NCBI GenBank assembly: GCA_947379685.1
Contig: CANCOG010000267.1
Span: 1 to 6,889 of the forward strand
Source: Flavipsychrobacter stenotrophus
GTDB taxonomy: Bacteria; Bacteroidota; Bacteroidia; Chitinophagales; Chitinophagaceae
Length of the DNA: 6,889 nt
Reading direction: 5' to 3'
Shown here: piece by piece, positions 1-5,318 of the stretch
Layout of the letters: each line of letters starts with the position of its first letter
Position numbering within the stretch: the stretch's first letter is position 1
Notes under the pieces: generated by a model
What the model was told of the DNA's origin: nothing
The model's input: only the letters and a program-made list of their open reading frames with translations
The model's database searches: none
Program-made: the position numbers and the translations under genes

Positions 1-1674
1 GGTCGCCGAACCCGCAGCAACACCTGTGATAACGCCACCAGAGGCTACTGACACCGCTCCACTGAAACTCCCCCAGGTACCTGAACCACCACCTGATGTA
101 TCAACTAAAGTAATATTGCCACCAACACAGACTCCGGTCGGGCCGGTAATAGTGCCTGCATTGGGATGTGCGATTACAGTAATAACAAACGAATTAGTGA
201 TAGTACCACAATAATAGGTTTTTGAATAATAAATAGTATCCACACCTAAAGCCACTCCGGTCACTACCCCTGTGCTGCTCACGGTTGCAATTGAACTGTT
301 AAAGCTGCTCCAGGTTCCTCCTGCCGTAGTATCTGCTAGAGTAGTTGTAGCACCTACACATGCTGTAGAAGAACCAGTGATCGGGCCAAGTTGAATCATC
401 GGGTTTACAGTCAGTAAAAATGTCTTTGTGTTACAGCTGTTCATCCCGGTCGCGCTGTCTGTACCGGTAATAGTATAAACTGTCGTCGTAGTAATCGCAG
501 TTCTGTCAATAAATACACTAACCCCAGTAGTTGTAGATAATCCAGTTGCAGGAGACCAGCTCCATTGGCTCCAGGTCCAGTCTTTATCGGTAGCATTAAT
601 GATATTAACCGGCATTGCGGTTACTGTAGGGAAATCGCATCCGGTAACAGTATCAGTCGCATTGTGAGGCGATCCGCCATTAACTACCATTTGAGGGTCA
701 GGAAAAGCATTATCGATACCTGATGCTCCATCGTAAATATAGGCGAACGAAATAACTGCACTATCATTGGCCGCAATAGTGCCAATATTATAGACCAATC
801 CAAGCGCATAGTCATTATTTAGAACACCACCTGCAGTGTATTGCGTAGCTCCGAGACAGGACGCTGATCCCGCATAGATTGCAGCAAGACTTGTGCAACT
901 CAAAGGCCAGGAGGCATAAACCAGAGCCTTAGCCCGGCAATCTTTTGTACCGAGACTGATAGAGGTACCGGCACCCACTCCCGATTGCGTTGTAGCTGTA
1001 ACCATCACTCTGTGATTATAATCGTTCTGGTAATTGACCTGATTATTGGTGGCATAGTTGCTGGTGAAAGAGGCATTATTATCCGGATCAATGGTTCTCA
1101 GGTAGTACACGCCAGGCATTGCCGAAGACGAATTATTTCTCAAAACTACCGTAATAAAAATTGACGACCCCTGAGTGTCAACCCTGTATTCCTGCCTGAC
1201 CCCAAGCGTTCCTGAAGCCGAAGTTCCAGACCAGATACCTCTTGCTATACCCCCTGCATTGGAATAAGTGGTAAAACTACCAGTAAGAGTCCCGGTGTAA
1301 CCACAGCTTAGCGCATTGGATGTGCTCATGCTACCGTTAACTTCCACGGCAAACTCCTCCCACGGACTGCCGGTAAGCGAGAAATCACCCATAAAAGCAG
1401 GTGAACCGGTAGACCAGCCGTCATGTCCAAAATCATAAACAGATCCAACACGAGTAGAGTCACTTGAGCTACAGGTAGCTCCCCCGGCAGACCCAAGATG
1501 ATGGTGATAGCCTGAAGGCTCAGCCACAGAACTACCCATTGTCCCGTTGGGCTGAAAACCACCTTCAACGAACCTGCCCTGTAAAAATAGATTGCTGCTG
1601 ACGATCTGCCCGAATGTCGTATTGCAAAGGATAAGGAGCATTGCAACACTGAATAAACATAAATGTTTTTTCAT
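1..1674 (-). CDS. Large secreted protein with Ig-like domains, C-terminus beyond the window (probable T9SS cargo)
   Basis: A minus-strand frame stays open from the ATG at 1674 to the left edge: 558 codons, no stop. It begins MKKHLCLFSV, then a hydrophobic core and a signal peptidase I-like site TTFG|Q (residue 22/23). Residues 23 to about 330 form an N-terminal region whose family I do not recognise, with QIVSSNLFLQG, PSGYHHH, DGWSTGSP, YYLRTIDPDN, YQNDYNHRV and FPDPQMVV. Residues about 340-424 resemble an Ig/PKD-like unit (WSPATGLSTTTG, YTITGTD). Two further Ig-like units follow, about 431-501 and 505 to the edge, each with a GxxxxCxG opening, a GGxW or GTW strand and a final VTGVxxG or ITGVAAG turn. 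It is a paralogue of the gene at 2693-4702, so a T9SS sorting domain past the edge is expected but not seen. Export and surface location are inferred; binding partners are unknown. The start is well supported by the signal peptide and an upstream TAnnTTTG box. Confidence 0.9.
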   Translation of the reverse strand, partial: MKKHLCLFSVAMLLILCNTTFGQIVSSNLFLQGRFVEGGFQPNGTMGSSVAEPSGYHHHLGSAGGATCSSSDSTRVGSVYDFGHDGWSTGSPAFMGDFSLTGSPWEEFAVEVNGSMSTSNALSCGYTGTLTGSFTTYSNAGGIARGIWSGTSASGTLGVRQEYRVDTQGSSIFITVVLRNNSSSAMPGVYYLRTIDPDNNASFTSNYATNNQVNYQNDYNHRVMVTATTQSGVGAGTSISLGTKDCRAKALVYASWPLSCTSLAAIYAGSASCLGATQYTAGGVLNNDYALGLVYNIGTIAANDSAVISFAYIYDGASGIDNAFPDPQMVVNGGSPHNATDTVTGCDFPTVTAMPVNIINATDKDWTWSQWSWSPATGLSTTTGVSVFIDRTAITTTTVYTITGTDSATGMNSCNTKTFLLTVNPMIQLGPITGSSTACVGATTTLADTTAGGTWSSFNSSIATVSSTGVVTGVALGVDTIYYSKTYYCGTITNSFVITVIAHPNAGTITGPTGVCVGGNITLVDTSGGGSGTWGSFSGAVSVASGGVITGVAAGSAT

Positions 1675-1716
1675 AAATAAGATAATTATGATAGATGGAT
1701 GATGGATTCTCTAGCC

Positions 1717-1724
1717 CAAATATA
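1717..1724 (-). promoter_or_regulatory. Bacteroidota-type -7 promoter box for the 1-1674 gene
   Basis: Read on the minus strand this is TATATTTG, an exact match to the TAnnTTTG -7 consensus of Bacteroidota primary sigma factors. It lies 42 bases upstream of the ATG at 1674, giving an A/T-rich leader of roughly 35 bases. I see no convincing TTG-type -33 element at the usual spacing, so the call rests on the -7 box and its position. Confidence 0.55.
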
Positions 1725-1987
1725 GAGGTTCTCAGGCGAAAAAACCGTTGAAGAACAGGAAAAATCTTATTATAATTTTATTTTATTACCGTGCGGTTAA
1801 AAAAACGGCCCGGCTACATTCATATATAATCTAAATCAAATCCAAATCGATAATTCCAACCTGTTTTTTTCAACGGTCACCTATCGAAATGTGATTAAAT
1901 TAACGGCAACCTACTGGCGGTTTTGACTGATCAAGATAGATGTTTAATTGAATAACTGTGGATTGCCACCCGGCGTCTCTGCGCTAA

Positions 1988-2011
1988 ACCTTAACTCAAT
2001 GACATTGCCCA
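1988..2011 (+). repeat. 24-bp direct repeat, copy 1
   Basis: These 24 bases recur without mismatch at 2157-2180, 169 bp downstream in the same orientation. Both copies begin ACCTTAACTC and end ATTGCCCA. Similarity continues loosely for a few bases after the repeat (ATTACCCC against CCATCCCC). The two copies bracket a hairpin-rich segment, which suggests parts of one intergenic repeat element rather than coincidence; this is inference. Confidence 0.8.
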
Positions 2012-2034
2012 TTACCCCAATATCATTGACCTAA

Positions 2035-2132
2035 TGAAGCCTGATAAGGCTTCAACAACAATAGCCACCGGTGATCCCGATAGCCATCGTGGAGGTGGTA
2101 GATAATCGTAGAACACCAGCACTGAAAGTGTT
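2035..2132. repeat. Hairpin-rich, REP-like intergenic segment
   Basis: Three possible stem-loops follow one another between the 24-bp direct repeats. The first is a perfect 7-bp stem TGAAGCC/GGCTTCA with loop TGATAA (2035-2054). The second pairs CCACC (2065-2069) with GGTGG (2094-2098) and contains an imperfect tandem copy, ATAGCCACCGGTG (2061-2073) and ATAGCCATCGTGG (2080-2092), 10 of 13 identical. The third pairs AACAC (2112-2116) with GTGTT (2128-2132), or alternatively CACT with AGTG around loop GAA. Short GC stems around TGAWA-like loops resemble the repetitive extragenic elements common in Bacteroidota genomes. Family membership is from memory and untested. A structured small RNA is an alternative. 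Confidence 0.4.
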
Positions 2133-2156
2133 GAACCACAGGCTCACGACACCCCG

Positions 2157-2180
2157 ACCTTAACTCAATGACATTGCCCA
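2157..2180 (+). repeat. 24-bp direct repeat, copy 2
   Basis: Second, identical copy of the 24-bp sequence at 1988-2011. It contains an ATG (2168) that opens the frame running into the 2315 gene, but the repeat nature of this stretch argues against it being the real start. Confidence 0.8.
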
Positions 2181-2314
2181 CCATCCCCCTTTTTTCACCC
2201 TGTTTTTGTGCCCCGGAACAACCAAATCACCCTTATCGCGGGAACAGCAGCAGTGGCCTGCCCGGTACATTTACAACAGTAAAAAAATCATCTTTCAACC
2301 TTAAATACAACACA

Positions 2315-2683
2315 ATGAAAAAGACAATCATCACGCTCCTTTTACTGACAACAATAACCTGTGCAAAAGCCCAGTACTCCGAAGAATATGGCGACAGAAA
2401 ACCATCCCACAAGGCATCGAAGCAACGCGAAATAAATGAATTTGAAACCGCCGAAATGTCCCAGACAAACAAATGGATCAAATTCTCCGGCCTGCCCGCC
2501 CTCCCAAAACCAACCTGGGCAATCGTAACCAATGCAGAGGGAGAATTCATTAAAGAATCGAAGATAACACCCGATGACAACGAAATGGATCTGCACCGTT
2601 TACAGAACGGCATGTACTTCGTAACACTCGTTTACCGCAACAAAAGCAAGAAGGCATTTGTGTTGCATGTGGGAGCCGAGTAA
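2315..2683 (+). CDS. Small secreted protein, essentially a stand-alone T9SS sorting-domain-like unit
   Basis: The product has 122 residues. The ATG at 2315 is chosen because it directly gives a classic signal peptide, MKKTIITLLLLTTITC followed by AKA|Q (residue 19/20), behind an A-rich leader; the frame is open 49 codons further upstream but that part is repeat-derived. After cleavage there is a charged linker (about 20-55), then a compact C-terminal unit (about 65-120) with VTNAEGEFIKES, LHRLQNGMYFVTL and KKAFVLHV. This matches the strand pattern of T9SS type A sorting domains (VxDxxGxxI ... L..GxYxVxV ... K) and aligns with the tail of the neighbouring 669-residue protein. The usual YPNP entry motif is missing, replaced by LPALPKPTW, so it may be a small periplasmic or surface protein of the same fold rather than a true T9SS substrate. 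The gene converges on the 2693-4702 gene with 9 bp between stops. Function unknown. Confidence 0.85.
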   Translation: MKKTIITLLLLTTITCAKAQYSEEYGDRKPSHKASKQREINEFETAEMSQTNKWIKFSGLPALPKPTWAIVTNAEGEFIKESKITPDDNEMDLHRLQNGMYFVTLVYRNKSKKAFVLHVGAE

Positions 2684-2692
2684 GTACCCAAA

Positions 2693-4702
2693 TTACTCCA
2701 CAAACAGCTTCCTGTACATTCGTTCATGTTGAGTAGTAACGGTAATAAAATAGATGCCCGTTAGTACATTCAGGCGTATGCTTGTCTCCTTATTGCGTAT
2801 GATCACCAGGTCAGCAATTTTCTCACCGAGCACATTGGTAATACTTACAGTGGCTGGATTACTGTCACCGGACAAGAGCTTCATCGCAAAGGAGCCCTTG
2901 TTCGGATTCGGATAAATGTCCAACGATGTCACCTGCGCCACATCTGTGGCCAAACCCGTTGTACAGGAACTGGCATTCATCACCTTCAACACCTTCGTGG
3001 CAGTATCGGCACCGCAGGAATTGCTGACCATGTATTTTACGGTATCGACGCCGCTGGCCATACCTGTTACCCTACCCGACCCGGAAACTGTAGCCGCAGC
3101 TGCATTGGTACCTGACCAGCTGCCGCCAGCAACTGTCGTTGCCAAATGTATCGTATCCCCCGGGCACAGACTATCCGGCCCGGAAAGGGCACCTGCATAA
3201 AGCAAAGGGTTTACGTTGATCACATAATTGACCGTATCTGTCTCACAAGGGTAAACCTTGGTGTAATAAATTGTATCAACCCCTGGCGATACGCCAGTTA
3301 AAAACCCGCTGGTGTCAATTACGGCAAGTCCGGGAGAAGTAGTTGCCCAGACTCCTCCGGAGGTAAGGTCCGACAATGTGATCCCCGCTCCCTGGCAAAC
3401 AGTTGACGCACCCGTAATTGGGTACAAATGATTTGAAGGATCAACAATCAGAAAAAATGTCTTGCTGGCACTTGTTGCTGTGTCTGTCCCTGTTATAGTG
3501 TAAATTGTCCTGCTGGTGATGGTAGTCCTGTCCACGGCAACACTTATGCCCGTTGTGGACGATAAACCAGTTGCCGGAGCCCATGCCCAGGTGCTCCCCG
3601 TCCACTGCCCGCTGGTGGCATTAATTATGTTTACCGGCACAGTATCAGGGGCAGACATACATACGGTTATGGAATCAACAGAATCATATGCCACCCCACC
3701 CACCACCATTTGCGGATCGGGGAAGGCCGCATTAATGCCTGCAGTACCATTATAAATGTAAGCATAAGAGAAAACAGTGCTATCATGTGCAGGTAGCGTT
3801 CCAATATTAAATATAAGCGCAATGCCAGCATCTCCGCCCGCAGTAGTTCCGGCAGATACTCCCAGACTTGCTGTATAAAGTATAACAATCGAAGTGTCGC
3901 GAAACGGCCAGCTATTCAAAGAAATTACACGAGCCCTGCCGTCCTTGGTTCCTAAACCAATTGATGTGCTGGTGCAACAACCGGTAGAATGAGCAGTTAT
4001 TAACACGCGGTGATCGCTGTCATTTTGGTAATCGACTACATTGGTGGTTGCAAATGAACCTCCCCAGGTTTGAGAATTGTCAGGGTCACAAGAACGTAAG
4101 TAATAAATTCCGGGAATCGCCGCAGCCGTATTATTTATTAAAACCACGGTGATTATTACCGCCGAACCAAATGTATCGATCTTGTATTCTTTGCGTATAC
4201 CTATTGCCCCGGAATCGGTTGAGCCAACCCAAAGGCCCGATGCTGTGCCTCCTGTATTTGAATATGATACAAAATTCCCCGTTAGGGAGCCTGAATAGGT
4301 GCCGCAATTACCTGTCTCCACGTTGCCCAGATCACCATTGGCCTGGATCGCCCATTGTTCATAGGGACTACCAGGTAACGTGTAGTCTCCCATATATGGA
4401 GGAGAGCCCGTCGACCAACCATCTAACCCATAATCGTATACTGATGCAAGCGTCGTCGATCCCCCACAAGGTGGAGTTCCATAATGCGGATGGTAACCAG
4501 AAGGCGCATTAACACCACTTCCAAAATTTCCCGTACGCTGCAACCCAGCTTCCAGGTATGCCCCCTGAAGGAAAAGGTTCCCACTAACTATTTGCGCACT
4601 GGCTACGCTCGTACAGCAAATTACAAGGGCAAGTAGAAATATTTTAAAATGATTATACACTACAATTATTTTATTGTATTGGAAATTCGGTATGGCTTCC
4701 AT
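2693..4702 (-). CDS. T9SS-secreted protein with three Ig-like units and a type A sorting domain
   Basis: A complete 669-residue protein from the ATG at 4702. The signal peptide ends VASA|Q (36/37). Residues 37 to about 340 are an unrecognised N-terminal region shared with the 1-1674 gene (NLFLQG, PSGYHPHYG, DGWSTGSPP, YYLRSCDPDN, YQNDSDHRV, FPDPQMVV). Ig-like units follow at about 350-420 (WAPATGLSSTTG, YTITGTD), 427-497 (TVCQGAGITL, GGVW, LTGVSPGVDTIYY) and 504-575 (SLCPGDTIHL, GGSWSG, VTGMASGVDTVKY). Residues about 593-669 are a T9SS type A sorting domain with LDIYPNPNKGSF, VSITNVLGEKI and LTGIYFITV. By family knowledge such proteins enter the periplasm by Sec, then cross the outer membrane by T9SS, with loss of the C-terminal domain. 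The ligand or role is unknown. An in-frame GTG at 4660 would give a 22-residue signal peptide of the same length as the paralogue's and may be the true start (655 residues). No clear promoter was found. Confidence 0.92.
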   Translation of the reverse strand: MEAIPNFQYNKIIVVYNHFKIFLLALVICCTSVASAQIVSGNLFLQGAYLEAGLQRTGNFGSGVNAPSGYHPHYGTPPCGGSTTLASVYDYGLDGWSTGSPPYMGDYTLPGSPYEQWAIQANGDLGNVETGNCGTYSGSLTGNFVSYSNTGGTASGLWVGSTDSGAIGIRKEYKIDTFGSAVIITVVLINNTAAAIPGIYYLRSCDPDNSQTWGGSFATTNVVDYQNDSDHRVLITAHSTGCCTSTSIGLGTKDGRARVISLNSWPFRDTSIVILYTASLGVSAGTTAGGDAGIALIFNIGTLPAHDSTVFSYAYIYNGTAGINAAFPDPQMVVGGVAYDSVDSITVCMSAPDTVPVNIINATSGQWTGSTWAWAPATGLSSTTGISVAVDRTTITSRTIYTITGTDTATSASKTFFLIVDPSNHLYPITGASTVCQGAGITLSDLTSGGVWATTSPGLAVIDTSGFLTGVSPGVDTIYYTKVYPCETDTVNYVINVNPLLYAGALSGPDSLCPGDTIHLATTVAGGSWSGTNAAAATVSGSGRVTGMASGVDTVKYMVSNSCGADTATKVLKVMNASSCTTGLATDVAQVTSLDIYPNPNKGSFAMKLLSGDSNPATVSITNVLGEKIADLVIIRNKETSIRLNVLTGIYFITVTTQHERMYRKLFVE

Positions 4703-4923
4703 CCTGACCGTTGTGTATCTTCAGGAAGCATTTGATAGAGCAGACAGCAAGTTACCCATAAAAAAATAGAAAATCCAAAAATCGGCATCAAATATTGCGC
4801 ATTATTTTCATTTAATAACTCAGGGTTAAAAATCAGGTGGGAGCGTCTTACTTTGTTGACTTTATGAAGTCCATATTTGTGTATTGACTACGTTCTAATT
4901 GCAATTAAATAATAAAACTCTGA

Positions 4924-5083
4924 CTTTGTCATTCTGAACGCAGCCCCTTGCCCTGTGAGAGAGCCGCGAAGTTAAGAATCTCTTTTTCAGTGGGTTGTTT
5001 ATTATCAGGAGAGCAAGAACGTGATCCAGAGATTCCCGCCCGGCAGGCCGTTCGGACGGGCCTCCAGCTTCGGAAGGACAAAG
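4924..5083. repeat. 160-bp nested palindromic intergenic repeat (REP/MITE-like)
   Basis: The ends are CTTTGTCATTC (4924-4934) and GAAGGACAAAG (5073-5083), inverted copies with one mismatch in 11. Nested inside is a perfect 8-bp inverted pair, GAATCTCT (4976-4983) and AGAGATTC (5028-5035). Between the right inner arm and right end is a GC-rich core where GCCCG (5038-5042) can pair with CGGGC (5057-5061). The opening TTTGTCATTCTGAACG followed by GAAGTTAAGAATCTC resembles a repeat I recall from many Bacteroidota intergenic regions; that recognition is from memory. No transposase and no obvious target duplication are present, so it would be a non-autonomous or purely structural repeat. Confidence 0.6.
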
Positions 5084-5110
5084 CTAGAGTTGCGATATTT
5101 TATTTAAAGT

Positions 5111-5147
5111 TTCCTTGCGCCCCTCCTCCGCGTTCTTTGCGTGAAAT
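5111..5147. repeat. GC-rich repeat-like tract with TTGCG/CCGCG/TTGCG modules
   Basis: Successive similar modules CCTTGCGCCC, CCTCCGCGTTC and TTTGCGTGAAA stand out from the A/T-rich surroundings. Strings of this style recur in intergenic DNA of Bacteroidota as I remember them, but copy number cannot be tested from one window. Confidence 0.3.
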
Positions 5148-5238
5148 TTCCCACATCAGGGTAACTACCCCCCCAAAAACTATCCCTGAAAAATATTTCA
5201 TTCCATTAACACCAAAACGTTAATTAATCCGAAAGTTG

Positions 5239-5246
5239 TATCTTCG
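5239..5246 (+). promoter_or_regulatory. Probable -7 promoter box for tig
   Basis: TATCTTCG matches the Bacteroidota -7 consensus TAnnTTTG at 7 of 8 positions and is followed by GCAGCCC, a typical initiation context. Initiation near 5252 would leave a leader of about 66 bases before the tig ATG. The -33 region has only a weak GTTAAT-like sequence near 5219-5224. Confidence 0.5.
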
Positions 5247-5267
5247 CAGCCCAATAAAAAAATTGAT

Positions 5268-5298
5268 ACAGCCATCATTTATGATTGGCTGTTTTTTT
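5268..5298 (+). terminator. Intrinsic-terminator-like hairpin in the tig leader (possible attenuator)
   Basis: ACAGCCA (5268-5274) pairs perfectly with TGGCTGT (5286-5292). The stem extends by TCA/TGA past a single bulged T at 5285 and closes on a small A/T loop. Seven T residues (5292-5298) follow at once, the usual layout of a Rho-independent terminator. It lies between the probable tig promoter box (5239-5246) and the tig ATG at 5319, with only 20 bases from the T-run to the start codon and no room for another promoter there. It could therefore attenuate tig. Alternatively it could stop stray upstream transcription, if a different start site is used. Confidence 0.65.
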
Positions 5299-5318
5299 AA
5301 CTGATAAAACGAAACGCA

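Larger units (their letters stand above)
1675..2314. other. 640-bp divergent spacer, no convincing gene
   Basis: This spacer separates the divergently read genes at 1-1674 (minus) and 2315-2683 (plus). The first 300 bases are A/T-rich and hold the promoter of the minus-strand gene plus a weak inverted repeat (1744-1759 with 1860-1877). Bases 1988-2180 hold a pair of 24-bp direct repeats around a hairpin-rich segment. No frame in the spacer looks coding: the only long one on the plus strand starts inside the second 24-bp repeat and simply runs into the 2315 gene. A weak -7-like box, TACATTTA (7 of 8), lies at 2266-2273, about 42 bases upstream of the ATG at 2315, without a visible -33 partner. 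Confidence 0.6.
4703..5238. other. Intergenic region up to the tig promoter, repeats but no gene
   Basis: This stretch lies between the divergent starts of the 2693-4702 gene and tig. Bases 4703-4923 are A/T-rich; a small hairpin GACTT-TATG-AAGTC is visible at 4858-4871. A 160-bp palindromic element occupies 4924-5083 and a GC-rich repeat-like tract 5111-5147. The one plus-strand frame of any length (4948-5223, 91 residues) lies mostly over these repeats, is rich in Arg and Pro, and has no recognisable domain or start context, so it is not called. Confidence 0.6.

Noticed and set aside
1..1674. Frameshift or pseudogene in the left paralogue
   Set aside because: Translating every line in one frame gives an unbroken protein that aligns along its length with the complete paralogue.
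2035..2180. CRISPR array
   Set aside because: Only two copies of one 24-bp repeat occur, 169 bp apart, with no regular spacers and no cas genes.
2168..2314. N-terminal extension of the small secreted protein from the ATG at 2168
   Set aside because: That ATG lies inside the 24-bp direct repeat, and the extension would bury the clean signal peptide that begins at 2315.
2233..2613. Minus-strand frame opposite the small secreted protein
   Set aside because: The plus-strand frame carries a signal peptide and a recognisable C-terminal unit; the opposite frame has neither.
2916..3200. Plus-strand open frame opposite the Ig-like region of the large gene (likewise 26-214, 3516-3755 and 4171-4512)
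   Set aside because: These are antisense shadows of well-supported minus-strand coding sequence and lack signals or domains of their own.
4852..4879. Promoter-like pair TTTG ... CATATTTG on the plus strand
   Set aside because: The -7 box has one mismatch at a key position, the spacer is only 16 bases, and no gene follows before the repeats.
4948..5223. 91-residue plus-strand open frame between the secreted protein and tig
   Set aside because: It overlaps the palindromic repeat and the GC-rich repeat tract, is rich in Arg and Pro, has no domain and no start context, and ends just before the tig promoter.
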